A stretch of 64,000 bases of DNA from Periplaneta americana (lineage: Eukaryota; Arthropoda; Insecta; Blattodea; Blattidae): NCBI RefSeq assembly GCF_040183065.1, contig NC_091119.1, positions 68,390,392-68,454,391 of the forward strand, given 5' to 3'. A model generated the notes under the pieces. It was not told the DNA's origin and did no database searches. It saw nothing but the letters and a program-made list of their open reading frames with translations. Made by a program: the position numbers and the translations under genes. Positions 23,636-35,189 of the stretch are shown here, in pieces; position 1 is the stretch's first letter; every line of letters starts with the position of its first letter.

Positions 23636-24192
23636 CAAGGGAACGAAGTCAGACATAAAAGATTCCGCATCTTCGGTGTTGCCACTATGACAATCATTAT
23701 CACATTTTTAAAAATTGTTGGAATATGATCTGTCCATGACAATCGTCTATTTATGTTCCAGCCGTGTATATTAACTCGAATCTCTCAACAAAGCCATTAG
23801 CCCCACTCCCCTACCCTGAACAAAGTCATTAGCCCCACTCCCCTACCCTGATGGACAACCATGAGTCTTCTGGATACATTTATGGTAATCAAAACTCCCG
23901 TAACATTTTTATCCTGCCAGCACCTGGGAAAAGTTAAAATGGTAGGCCTATCTATCCGCATCTCGTCCTGGTATAAAATCGGTTTTTCCACTTCCCTAAG
24001 CTTTCTTATTTTCTGTAGATATCTTCATATATTCTAATTTACAGTGTTTCCCTCTTCAATTACTTTTTTTCTCGATGCACACTTTTTCCACCTGAAATCC
24101 TTTTCTTTAAGTATTCGTCTTAATGTTGTCTTTCATTTCAAATCAATTCTCTCTTGTAGCAGGGGTAAAAGTTTGTTGCAGTTTGGTACTAC

Positions 24193-24442
24193 TTTTTTTT
24201 TTACTTGCTTATTTAACGACACTGTAATAACTATTAGCTTCTTCAGTGTCAATTGAATTGATGATGGAGAGATAGTATTTTGTGAAATGAAACCATAGAT
24301 TACCTGACATTCGCCTTCCGCTTGGGAAAACCTCGGAAAAAACTCAACCAGGTAGTCAGCTCAACCGGGAATCGAACTCACGCCTGACCACAACTGCAGA
24401 TCAGCAGGAAAACGCGCTACCTCATGAGCTACGCCAGTGGCT
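24193..24442 (-). mobile_element. tRNA-derived SINE, family 1
   Basis: On the minus strand the head GGCGTAGCTCATGAGGTAGC is a good A box and GAGTTCGATTCCCGG a good B box. The TACCTGGTTGAG...TTTTCCGAGGTTTTCCC body and a tail ending ACAGTGTCGTTAAATAAGCA with poly(A) follow. Closest to the family at 1953 and 6161. No TSD was found. Confidence 0.8.
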
Positions 24443-24474
24443 CTCTTTCTTTTTCAAATAAAAACTCTCAATTA

Positions 24475-25166
24475 CAGTAGAACCTCTATTATCCGTGGCA
24501 ATGAAGGGGATTGACTGAACGGTTAATCGAAAAAATAAGATAATCCGTACCATGCAATATTTTTCCAAATTAAGTGAATAACACTGAACTTTCGTCATTT
24601 TCTCCGTGGTCTTGTGTTTAATAAGCTTGGTAGTGAATCAGAAGTTCGCTAATTTAAATTCGGTTGTCAACGACGTGCTTTAAGGGGTAAGAAAAACTTC
24701 TTTTAATGGTTGTCAGCGGAAAGATAGGAATACTGTATTAAAGGTCTCATGTTGTAGATTTACATACTGTATACACTTTATCCTTGACTTTTATTAAATC
24801 GCGCACAGTTGTAACATCAGTCTCGTATTCTGATTCGAGAGGACCCACAATTTCTCTTTCCCCAAACCACTTAATTATTTGCATTTTGTTCGATACTTAG
24901 CACAACACGTTTTCTTTTGACACTCATGGAATTCATTTTATATAGAAGTTGTAGAGTACGGTGACTCGAACAGTAGACCAAACTGTGTAAGTGTAAATGC
25001 TTGTAATAACACTCTGTAGAAAAAATACACATATTAATATACGGTAACGTACAATAGTATCTATTTCATATTATGTTTCTGTAGCAAAAGGAAAAGGAGC
25101 GAGAGAAAGACAGTCGGATAATCCGCCAGTCGGTTAATAGGGTGACGGATAATCAGGGTTCTACTG
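24475..25166 (-). mobile_element. pogo/Tigger-type non-autonomous element keeping the CENP-B HTH coding start
   Basis: The ends CAGTAGAACCTCTATTATCC and the complement of GGATAATCAGGGTTCTACTG are typical Tigger terminal repeats, flanked by TA (24473-24474, 25167-25168). The minus-strand interior reads MSVKRKRVVLSIEQ and GPLESEYETDVTTVRDLIK, the start of a CENP-B/pogo helix-turn-helix, with one stop. The DDE domain is deleted, leaving 692 bp. Confidence 0.85.
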
Positions 25167-25854
25167 TATATCTTTTTTGTCAATCTCCGGTCGAAGTCAT
25201 CGTTAAAATAAACGAAAAACTGCTATAAACCTAAACTAGCAGTATACAATAACAAATTCTATTAACTATATTATTATGAGCACTATTAACACTAAAAGCA
25301 AACGATAACTAAACTAATACAAAGACTTGGGGTATATTGAAAACAATCGTCCTGTTGAAACTAATAAAACACTACAATAAAAAGTCACTATTATTTCACA
25401 AAGTCGCAAAGACTCTTGTAGTGTAGTAGATGTTTGTGAAACAGGAATATTGCAGTGAACAGCGCGGTACGCATGCGCGACTGTTTTCCTTCCGCCCCAT
25501 TTAAGTACTTCTGGCGACTGCTCCTGGCGTGACAGTTGCGAGTTCAGATCTTCGTGGAGCTACTGAACTTTTTTTATTTTGCCTTTTAAATGCATCAGTG
25601 AAAATATAACAGGTTTTCGTCACTTTTTTATACTTTGAATACTTTTCGCTTTATTATTTTTGTCGTGTAAATAGAAACTTTTGACGCTAGATAAAAGCAA
25701 CACTAAAGACGACAATTAGGGGCTTTCATATTAAAATGCTGTGTTAATTATTTTATTAATCCCTGCTGCTTTGTACTCTATTACCTAAGGAACATTCAGT
25801 AAATATGTTGACGGTTAAATAATTGGCAATAACTAATTTGCAAGTTACAGGGAA

Positions 25855-25888
<34 letters not shown>
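25855..25888. repeat. (ATT)n microsatellite
   Basis: About 11 ATT units. Confidence 0.9.
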
Positions 25889-26269
25889 CTAATCTAAATC
25901 CGTAATCATCAGGGCCTAAACATAGTAATTGTGAACAAGAAGAAAAACCATAATTCTGATGACAGAATATATCCTGATTTCCTAGAATTATAACAAGAAA
26001 TATTCACCAATTTTGTAATTATCTGTAAGTAAAATGAAGTAACATAAGAAAAATTATTTGATTATATTACACTAAAACGAGTTGTAAGAAATAAAAGAAA
26101 GGACAAAACAAAAAATTCTCTACAGAGATTCTAATCATGCTGTGGAGGTAGCCCAAATCAGCGCCTTGAATTATGGAGTTAACTAAAGCGGCGCACGGAG
26201 GTTTACGGTAGTGAACTGCACGCTTACCCGAAGGGACTTAGAAAATTTTCACTGCTCAAGAGGCTGGCC

Positions 26270-27151
26270 ACTTTCATTTTAACGACGATAAAACACTACG
26301 TTCTTCCGTATAAGGTTTTGTGTCTTGCAGTTTAGGCAACACCAACTGTTACAAACCATATACAAAAGTATTAACCACAGGTCTACTAGTATGTATAGAA
26401 ACGGAAAAAAAATTGGAGCTCCTTTATTGTATAAGATTCGCTTACAGCACACTACGCATGTGAAGTAAATATGAGCCCCTATATATATGCTACTTGTGTA
26501 CAGCCGTGCGAAACTGTTACCTACATGGTGTGCTCAACAAATATAGAAAGTCGAGAGTAAGATCATTCCAGTATTCATGTTACACAGTGTAACATACACA
26601 AATTTACAATATGAATAATTAATACTAATACTGGGCAACTCTGCAAAGCATAGCCCATAGAAAGTGTCTGAACAGTAGTTGTGTGTTATGCTGACCATCA
26701 CGAGACTTGCAACGTGTAGGCTTACCTGTCTTTAGTGTCAGTCCAAAGATAAGTGCACAACACATAAAAGAATCTTCACACACAATTTCTCGTTTACGTC
26801 AAATGTGAGCTCTGCTAGACATATTTTCACTCAGGGACACCAAGACTCAAAGGGCTTTCGTAGAAAAATCAAAATTACTCCATGCCTATCTGTGTGCCCC
26901 CTACTCCACGTGAATATAAAAAATTGAAGTTAAAACTTTTTTTTCACAATTCTATCAATCCTATAATTATTACTTTAACAAATTATATTCATTTCACGAA
27001 TTTTCCTTTATATTGTTTCACAACTTCTCCTATCACTGCTTAAATTAATACTATATGAGTGTTAGTGTGGTTAATCTTGATAAAAGTTTAACTTCATCTT
27101 GTTCCTGTTTCGCATATAGGTATTACATAAACTGAAAATTACTTAATACTA
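26270..27151 (+). repeat. Repeat unit R, copy 1 (second segment)
   Basis: Matches 34118-34730, for example GGTTTTGTGTCTTGCAGTTTAGG against GTTTTATATCTTTTGGGACTTAGG, and TCTTTAGTGTCA.TCCAAAGATAAGTGCACA. No coding similarity. Confidence 0.8.
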
Positions 27152-28395
27152 GAGGAAAGTGCCCTAAACCGGACTCCTCCCCCTAAAGCGGACCCCCGGT
27201 CTCCTGGCTCTGCATTCTCCTAAACTCTAGCAGGGCTAAGTGTAAATAGTAGTTTAGGCTTCTACCACTCTGCAGCGGAGCACACACGTTGCCTGCTTCA
27301 CTTGTTGCTTATCAGTCTGCAATTACGTGTTTTGACAGTGGAAAAAGTTTTTACATTGTGCTATATTTTTCGTTTTTTTCTCCTAGATATTGGGAGGTAA
27401 GCCATTCGACCTATATATATTCTTAAATGGTAAGGTTTAAGGTTATTGCTTGTCATTAAACCGTTTAATTTAGATGTTTGGTTAAAAATCTATTGAGTTA
27501 ACAAAATGTTGGCTATAGTGGCGTAAATCGGACCCCCTTCAGTTGCCTAAACTGGACCCCTTATTTTTTCATGTTTAAAGTCTACCTGTATTTGTACACA
27601 CTCTTATTCTCTTGGAATTCTGTTCCAAATTTCAGGAGGATAATGGGGAAGGAAGGAACAATCTTTGCAGCGTACCATTCAGGGTGGATCCAAATGAACT
27701 ACTTCACTCAGTGGTTTCGACACTTCATCGAGTTTGCCAATCCTAGAAAGGAAAAACCTGTGCTGTTGCTCTTGGATGGCCACTTTAGCCACACACAGAA
27801 TATTGATCCGATCAACTTGGCAAAAACAAATCACGTTACCATTGTCGCTGCCACCTCACTCTTTACACAAACTACAACCTGTGGACAAAACTTTCATGGC
27901 AAATTTTCGGAAGATTCTAAAGGGGAACGTTGGGTCATGTGCGCTATGTACTGGGACTGAAAAGGACATGAACATCTGCAATTTTTGCCGCTAAACGATT
28001 TAATTCTGTTGTACGTTTTATGTATCTTTTTTGAAAACATCCTCTATCTTTTTTTTTTAAATTAAAACCTGCAATTGTAACATTATACTTATACTTTGTA
28101 ACTAGATTATGTTTTATCTCATTTAATACCTTTTTCCAATTTTTTTTAGTTTTATTTTGATTATTTTTACAAGGGGTCCGATTTCGGCAACTATTTTTCT
28201 AATCGCCAAAGTGTAAGGTTAGTGAAAATAATTTTTTTCATACTAATTTTTAATTATATTTTCTAAAACCAAAATGTAAATGGTGTATAACATTATCAAG
28301 TAAATATTACATGCTTTTAAAACATAATTCTTTACCATTTTATATATTTTTTAAATCAAAAACAAAATGGGGGACCAGTTTTGGGCACTTTCCCA
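27152..28395 (+). mobile_element. pogo-like DNA transposon, internally deleted
   Basis: The ends GAGGAAAGTGCCCTAAACCG and the complement of CTGGTCC... / GGGCACTTTCCC form the terminal repeat. TA lies on both sides (27150-27151, 28396-28397), and the uninterrupted repeat R copy gives the empty site. Words such as CTAAA..GGACCCC recur near both ends (about 27182, 27528, 27550, 28172, 28370), probably transposase binding sites. It carries a broken DDE gene fragment. Confidence 0.85.
27630..27995 (+). pseudogene. pogo-like DDE transposase fragment
   Basis: The frame reads HSGWIQMNYFTQWFRHFIEF, then KEKPVLLLLDGHFSHTQNID, the central DDE_1 block with its LLLDGH..H aspartate. After a frameshift near 27860 it continues LPPHSLHKLQPVDKTFM in another frame (the family has LPPHSTHKLQPLD.. 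with the third acidic residue). The N-terminal HTH and first catalytic aspartate are missing. It cannot make an active enzyme. Confidence 0.85.
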
Positions 28396-28524
28396 TATTT
28401 GTTAATTTAAAAATGGTGTCGCTCTAATAAATCTTATTACTAATGTAGACAGAACATCATGTTTATTTTTCAGTAATAATGTTAACTTTACATATTCAAT
28501 GACATAACTTAATTACTTACAAAA

Positions 28525-29640
28525 GGCTTTTAAGGAACCCGGAGGTTCATTGCCACCCTTACATAAGCCCCCACATCGGTCCCTATCCTCTGCAAGATCA
28601 ATTCAGTCTCTATCATCATATCCCACCTCCCTCAAATCCATTTTAATATTATCCTCCCATCTACATCTCGGTCTCCCCAAAGGTCTTTTTCCCTCCAGCC
28701 TCCCACCTAACACTCTATATGCATTTCTGGATTCGCTCATACGTGCTACATGCCCTGACCATTTCAAACGTCTGGATTTAATGTTCCTAATTATGTCAGG
28801 TGAAGAATACAAGGCGTGCAGTTCTGCATTGTGTAACTTCCTTCATTCTCCTGTAACTTCATCCCTCTTAGTCTAAAATACTTTTCTAAATAACTTATTC
28901 TCAAATACCCTTAATCTCTGTTCCTCTCTCAAAGTGAGTGTCCAAGTTTCACAATCATATAGCACAACAGGTAATATAACTGTTTTATAAATCATAACTT
29001 TAAGATTTATTAACAGCAGACTAGATGACAAAAGTTTCTCAACCGAATAACAGCATTTCCCATATTTATTCTGCGTTTAATTTCCTCCCGAGTGTCATTT
29101 ATATTTTTACTGTTGCTCCAAGATATTTGAATTTTTCCACCTCTTCGAAGGATAGATCTCCAATTTTTACATTTTCATTTAGTACAATATTCTGGTCACG
29201 AGACATAATCATTTACTTTGTCTTTTCGGGATTTATTTCCTAACCTATCTCTTTACTTGCTTCAAATAAAATTACCGTGTTTTCCCTAATCGTTTGTAGA
29301 TTTTCTCCTAACATATTCACGTCATCTGCATAGACAAGCAGCTGATGTAACTCGTTCAATTCCAAACCCTGTCTGTTATTCTGAACTTTCCTAATGGTAT
29401 ATTCTAGAGTGAAGTTAAAAAGTAAAGGTGATAGTGCATCTCCTTGCTTCAGCCCGCAGTGAATTGGAAAAGCATAAGACAGAAGCTGGCCTATACGGAC
29501 TCTGCTGTAAGTTTCACTGAGACAAATTTTAATTAATGGAACTAGTTTCTTGGGAATACCAAATCAAATAAGAATGTTATATAAATTTCTCTCTTAACTG
29601 AGGCATATGCCTTTTTGAAACCTAGGTAATCCTATCATTT
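28525..29640 (-). pseudogene. RTE-like LINE, 3' half with intact YADD box
   Basis: On the minus strand in order: [20 protein letters not shown] (catalytic YADD), EINPEKTK, KIGDLSFEEVEKFKYLGATV, INDTREEIKRRINMGNAVIR, then CETWT-region loss, and finally LHALYSSPDIIRNIKSRRLK, WSGHVARMSESRNAYRVLGG and a GRPR..WEDNIKMDLREVGY end. Stops and frameshifts occur throughout. The 5' end is cut at about 29640, where the next LINE starts. The tail contains a GTAA-type repeat. Confidence 0.85.
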
Positions 29641-30777
29641 GTAATGTAAATGATATCTATATGGCAGTGCAGTTATTCACTGATACCATCAGTACAACCA
29701 TTGACGATACCACACACTCTATTTCAAAGTCACTGGACTTTGAAGATGATACTGATTTGAAATTTATTTTACTAGCTAAATCTAGAACACGAAAGAGGTG
29801 GCAGCACTTTGGGGACACTCAAGCAAAGAGTGCCTTTTATAGATATCAAAGAGCTATTCGAAGAAGACGTCAAACATATATTACAAAATCATTTGAAGAT
29901 AAAATTCATAATGCGAGTTCAAATAGTAAAGATTTCTGGTCTCTTACAAAACGTTTATTACACAAAAATTCCACCAACAAAAATCTCATATCCAAGACTT
30001 CAATGGAGAGATGATATACGATTGACAGAAGAAAGTTGAAATTTTAGCTGAATCTTTACAGGCGAGATTCCAGCCACATCTTGAACCATTGGATCCAGTT
30101 TTTACAAGAGAAACATTCTTGCATTGCCTTCTTTTGAATCAATAACCTTTGTCACTCCAAAAGAGATACTTCTTACAATTAAAAATCGTCCAGCCAACAA
30201 AGCACCAGGACCTGATAAAATTACTCCATTAGCACTGAAAAGGTTGCCTAGAATAGTCGTCACACACCTAACAAAAATTTATAATGCATGTCTTGCACAC
30301 TCCTACTTCCCCACCGCTTGGAAAGTTGCAAATATGGTCTTAATCCTAAAACCACGAAAACATTCAATTTTTGCAAATAGTTATCGACCAATAAGCTTAT
30401 TGAACTTCTTAGGAAAAATCTTAGAAAAGCTCTTTCTCACTCAAATACAACCAATAATAAATTCACCTGATCGGATCCATCATGAACAATTCGGGTTCAA
30501 ATCTCATCATAGTACCAAGGAGGCTCTCTTTCGGCTCACTTCCTTTATCCAGTCTGGCTTCATTAATAAAAAAACACACTGTTGCTTCTTTTTTGGACAT
30601 TGAATAAGCATTTGATACCGTTTGGCATGAAGGTGTAATTTTGAAACTCTATACTTTGAAGACCTCTACAGCAGCGGTGACCAAATCTCGAACGGCAGTG
30701 ATTACACGCGAGAGACGGTTGATGAAGTAAAGAGACGAGGGAGAGGTACTTGGGATGAAAACTACAACCAGTGGTGG

Positions 30778-31620
30778 TTCGTGCACTAACATTGAGTTCT
30801 TCATCAACCCGCTATAAAAATCGCAAGCTTTGCTGTATCAGTAATATCACTACTGTCATCAAGAGCCAATAAAAATATATACAAATTTTCTTGCTGTTTT
30901 TAAATTTTCCTCAGTGAACACAATCAGAAATTTCCTGAATTCTCTTCTGGATATTTAGTCGAGAAAGCGCAGTTTCTTCAAAATTAATTAACAACTTTCA
31001 TTGGTCAAATTATTTCAGCCACCTTGAATTAATTTACTTAGTCTACTTACTTACAAATGATTTTTAAGGAACCCAGAGGTTCATTGCCACCCGTACATAA
31101 GCCCACCATCGGTCCCTATCCTGTGCAAGATTAATCCAGCCTCTATCATCATATCCCACCTCCCTTAAATCCATTTTAATAATACCCTCCCATCTACGTC
31201 TCGGCCTCCACAAAGGTTTTTTTCCCTCCGGTCTCCCAACTAACACTCTATATGCATTTCTGAATTCACCATATGTGCCACATGCCCTACCCATCTCAAA
31301 CGTCTAGATTTAATGTTCTTAATTATGTCAAGTGAAGAATACAATGCATGCAGTTCTGCGTTGTGTAACTTTTGCCATTCTCCTGTAATTTCATCCCTCT
31401 TAGCCCCAAATACCTTGATCATTACGCTTTTAAAAAACTCTCCTCCGTTGGAAGGCTTAAGAGAACGAGCTATTTCGTTCGCCACTAGATAGCTGGCTTC
31501 CTTACATTTTATTTATGTCATTTTTCTGCTCATGACGATGATTTATGGCTGATTTCAGTTCTTGGAGTTTAATAGCTCGTTTCATTACTACACTAGCACT
31601 AATATTCAATGAGTTTCTCT
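30778..31620 (-). pseudogene. hAT transposase fragments (GTF2IRD2-like)
   Basis: The minus strand reads MKRAIKLQELKSAINHRHEQ, SYLVANEIARSLKPSNGGEF and FFKSVMIK, then is interrupted by LINE sequence (31050-31417). It resumes with TALSRLNIQKRIQEISDCV, and after a shift LALDDSSDITDTAKLAIFIA and VDEELNV. These correspond to the SLALDES.D..DTAQL.IFIRG block with the first catalytic aspartate region of this hAT family. Frameshifts and stops make it a pseudogene. The C-terminus is missing. Confidence 0.75.
31050..31417 (-). pseudogene. RTE-like LINE 3' fragment nested in the hAT element
   Basis: The frame contains FGAKRDEITGEWQKLHNAEL, HALYSSLDIIKNIKSRRLRW, then NAYRVLVGRPEGKKPLWRPR and KMDLREVGYDDRGWINLAQD. 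It is the same LINE family as 28525-29640. It joins the hAT frame at its 5' side without a clear TSD. The tail has GTAAGTAAGTAG. Confidence 0.85.
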
Positions 31621-31626
31621 AAATCA

Positions 31627-31649
31627 TTTTTCTTCTTCTTCTTTTTCTT

Positions 31650-31717
<68 letters not shown>

Positions 31718-31930
31718 ACCAATAACTAGTTAATAACTGATAACAGTCATCAAAAGATTAAAAAAAATTGAAATGGAGATATAGCGTAGTGTAATAATTA
31801 TTTTATCCTTCAAGGGAAGATGTAGGCCTATATAATATTCAGGCAGGTATATAAGAATTATGGTAAAACTTGCTGATAAAAATAATAATAATAATAATAA
31901 TAATGATAATAATAATAATAATAACAACAA
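31627..31930. repeat. Microsatellites (TTC)n, (TTA)n and (ATA)n
   Basis: TTC units (about 31627-31678) run directly into TTA units (to about 31716). A separate ATA tract lies at about 31880-31924. Long Leu/Ile frames here only reflect the repeats. Confidence 0.9.
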
Positions 31931-33224
31931 TACCTGTTATGCCTGTGTATTCGGCGTAATGCCCTGTAATGTCGTTTCTATATACTACTACTAATTGAAC
32001 CGTTGAGCAAAGCAACATATTACATTTTCTCCGACAGAACAGCGAATAAATTCCTCTTCCCATTCTGTACGAAGCCTTCTGTTCCTGCTAGAGACAGAGG
32101 GTTTGTAGAGCGACATGGTACCGATACTGCTTACCTTTAGTACGTGAATGAGACAGAGAGCAATGTACAGGAAACTCCCCTTACCAGTATGAATGTCTTT
32201 GATTACACGATGTAATCACGATACCCAGTTTGGTTACCGCTGCTCTACAGTTTCTACACTTCATTCATAATATTATCTACAAGATCGTACTTCCTGTGTT
32301 AAAGGCAACAACACAACTTCGCTCTTTAATCCCATAACAGGAGTGTCTCAAGGTTCCGTCATAGCTCCAATTCTATATTCGTTATACATTCAAGATATTC
32401 CAAAGACCTCAAGAACATCAATTGGTTTATATGCTGATGGCACTGTCATTTATACAGGTCACAAATATTAATACTGCCTATCAACGAATCCAGAGAAATT
32501 TACATGATCTCACTCAGTGGTCCACTAAATGGAAAATAAAAATAAACGGTGAAAAATCACATTTTGTTGTCTTCACTAAACGCTTTCCCCATGCTTTAAC
32601 AAACCTCAGTATTCAGAATCAGACTATTCCATTCAATACATCAACTAAACATCTTGGGGTCATATTAGACAATCGTCTCACCTTCAGACATCATATTCAA
32701 GCTGTGAGGGATAAGTATTTTCAACGGTTTATGGCGCTTTTTCAATTTATCAAAAACAGTTTGCCAATGAACATAAAATTACTGTGAAATTTGGGCACAA
32801 AGTCACATATGTTATCTGAAGAAACTAGATGGAATTCAACGATCAGTTTGTCGAACCATCACAGGAGCGGACTACCTTATCAGAAACACAACTTTATGAA
32901 GATTTGAACATCAGCTTGTTTAGTGACTTTATAAAGTTAAAGAGATCAGTCTTTCTCCATTCCTCAAGCTCTCATATCAATCCATTGATAAAAGAACTCT
33001 TTCCTAATACTTGATTTTTATTTCATTTAGCCTATTTTGTCTAATGCTTTCTTTATTTTGTTCAAGTTGGTAATCTCTGTCTCTGATGGAGTTCTTGTCT
33101 TAATTTCTCACTTTTGTTATATATTTGTACCATTTGCTTTCTTCTTCTGTTATTCTCATTGTAAAAAAGCAAGGGTCCTTTTGACCTGGTACTTAAAATA
33201 AATGCTATGCTATCTCTTTAATAG

Positions 33225-34850
33225 AATCCACTCATTCAGAAATAAGACTAATTTAATTGCGTCAATCTACATCATGGGGCACCCCACTTTATTTTTGTTC
33301 TAAAGTGAACCAAATTACGGAATTTATTGCCCTTAAAACTTCTCCACCGTCGATTAAAATTTTACCATTTATTATTCCACATTTCCGAAATTTTGTAGGA
33401 ACAACAGGAGCCCATGCATTTGGAAGGCATCACCGCCGAGAATGACATGCAGCCCATGGAGTGGGATGCTGTAACTAACCCAGTCGAACATCAGGTTACA
33501 TCAGGATACCAGACTAAGAAATGGAATACTCACCGGTATTAATGGTGATGGAATAAACATTTCGCCAACAAGTTAAGACCTTGCGGCTTTCATCTTTTAT
33601 ACTATACTCCGTTTCTGGAATCTGTGGAGTATAGGAACCGAGTGGAGGGCCCAGTCCAATGACCGCTCTGAGGGAAAGCATTGATTGAAGACTAGCGCCT
33701 AAAATGCCACCCCTACCTATCACCTTCTGTCACGTGCATCTTATCCCTTAGCTGTGAGCTGATGCAGCCCGCAATACACTCCCGCACTGATAGGCTCCGC
33801 CCACTTGGTTGTCATAGGCTCCATCCAAATGCGTCGACTTACTCCACAGATACCAGAAACGGAGTGTAGTCTAGGAAAAATAATTGAAATAGCACGATCT
33901 ATTACTCCAGCAGTATTCCTGGTCCACATTGCAGTAGCTGGAAACTGAGGGTTTAAGATTATTTATCTCTAGAAATATAAAGCTATTGTTCTGAGAAACA
34001 CTCATGTTAAATTATTGCATTTTCATAACATCTTGAACGGACAATTCTCCTTAATTCTTGAAAGTAGTTTGTAGAGGTTTTTTGATAACTTGCATCATGC
34101 AATATGTGGAAATATGTAAATTTTAATGACAATAAAACAGTATGTTCTTCCATATAAAGTTTTATATCTTTTGGGACTTAGGCAGTACCAGCTGTTACAA
34201 ACTGCGTAAAAGTATCAACCATAGATCTACGAGTATGTACAGATAGGAAAAAAAAATTGGAGATCACCTATTGCAGGGCTATAAGTTTCGCAATGTGTAG
34301 GCCTACCCGTCTTTAGTGTCAATCCAAAGATAAGTGCACAGCACATAAAATAATCTTCACACACAATTTCTCGTCCACGTCAAATGTGAGCTCTGCTAGA
34401 CAGATTTTCACTCAGGGAACCAAGAATCATGGGGCTTTCGTAGCACTAATCAAAATTACCCCATGTCTACCTGTGTGCCCTCCACTCCACACGAATATAA
34501 AAATTGAAGTTACAATTTTTTTTTTTCAAAATTCTATTAATCCTATAATTATTACTTAAATAAATTATATTCAGTTCACGACTTTTACTTAACATTTGTT
34601 TCACAACTTCTCTTATCACTACATGAATTAGTAATATTGAAGTGTTAGTTTGCTTAATCTTCATAGAAACTGAATTCATCTTGTCCTTTTTTTGCATCTA
34701 GGTATTGCGCAAACTGAAAATTAATTAATGGTATTTGTGAATTTAAAAATGATGTCGTTCTAGCAATCTTATTATTAATGCAGATAGAACACCATTTTAT
34801 TTTTTAGTAATAATGTTAATTTTACATCACTAGTATTTCAGTCACATTAC
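33225..34850 (+). repeat. Repeat unit R, copy 2 (uninterrupted)
   Basis: It aligns in order with 22160-22795, 26270-27151 and 28396-28500, lacking the two insertions found there. It has its own extra stretch at about 33600-33860 (including a short inverted pair CCGTTTCTGGAATCTGTGGA / TCCACAGATACCAGAAACGG). No protein was recognised. Confidence 0.8.
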
Positions 34851-34915
34851 TTCAATCTTAAATCATCCTTGAGGACTAATTTCTTGGTGTTATGTTCGAC
34901 AAAGATCTTAGTTGA

Positions 34916-35150
34916 AAAATTTAAAATTATGGTTTATTTAACGACGTTCGCAACTGCCGAGGTTACATCAGCGTCAGCAGTGTGCCGGAATTTTGTCCCG
35001 CAGGAGTTCTTTTACATGCCAGTAACTCTACTAACATGAGTCTGTCGCATTTAAACACACTTAAATGCCATCGACCTGGACCGGGATCGAACCCACAACC
35101 TCGAGCACAGAAGGTCAGCGCTAATATCGACTACACTACCCAGGCCGACG
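34916..35150 (-). mobile_element. tRNA-derived SINE, family 3
   Basis: On the minus strand the head GGCCTGGGTAGTGTAGTCGA is the A-box region and GTGGGTTCGATCCCGG a strong B box. The tail is CGTTAAATAAACCATAA. The perfect 12-bp TSD GATCTTAGTTGA lies at 34904-34915 and 35151-35162. Confidence 0.95.
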
Positions 35151-35189
35151 GATCTTAGTTGATCTTTTCACATTGATGATATTTATAAT

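Larger units (their letters stand above)
22796..26265. mobile_element. 3.5-kb insertion with weak terminal inverted repeats
   Basis: The second copy of repeat R (33225-34835) runs straight across this point, so 22796-26265 is inserted DNA. Its ends read CAAAATGAAAGTGTCCGGCG and the complement of GGCCACTTTCATTTTAACG, an imperfect inverted repeat of about 25 bp. The interior holds a 159-bp MITE, two SINEs, a pogo/Tigger-type MITE and GC-rich DNA at 25440-25560. No transposase of its own was recognised. Confidence 0.6.
30672..32242 (-). mobile_element. hAT transposon of the GTF2IRD2-like type
   Basis: The ends CAGCGGTGACCAAATCTCG and the complement of ...GTTTGGTTACCGCTG give a hAT terminal repeat. 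The 8-bp TSD CTCTACAG lies at 30664-30671 and 32243-32250, inside the Jockey-like RT. The interior carries minus-strand hAT coding fragments, a LINE fragment and microsatellites. Confidence 0.9.
29641..33215 (+). pseudogene. Jockey-like LINE reverse transcriptase, interrupted by a hAT element
   Basis: Pieces in order: a region between endonuclease and RT (AKSRTRKRWQHFGDTQAKSA), then RT block with NRPANKAPGPDKITPLALKR, NSYRPISLLNFLGKILEKLF and HEQFGFKSHHSTKEALFRLT up to 30671. After the hAT insertion (30672-32242) RT resumes with ITGVSQGSVIAPILYSLYIQ and IGLYADGTVIYT, where the catalytic YADD reads YADG. Then STKHLGVILDNRLTFRHHIQ and a C-terminus with stop near 33014. A 3' UTR of about 200 bp follows. 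There are at least two frameshifts plus the catalytic loss, so it is dead. The endonuclease is missing. Confidence 0.85.

Noticed and set aside
28550-28876. 108-residue plus-strand frame
   Set aside because: Antisense to the RTE-like LINE C-terminus.
31730-32063. Leu/Ile-rich frames
   Set aside because: Products of ATA/TTA microsatellites.
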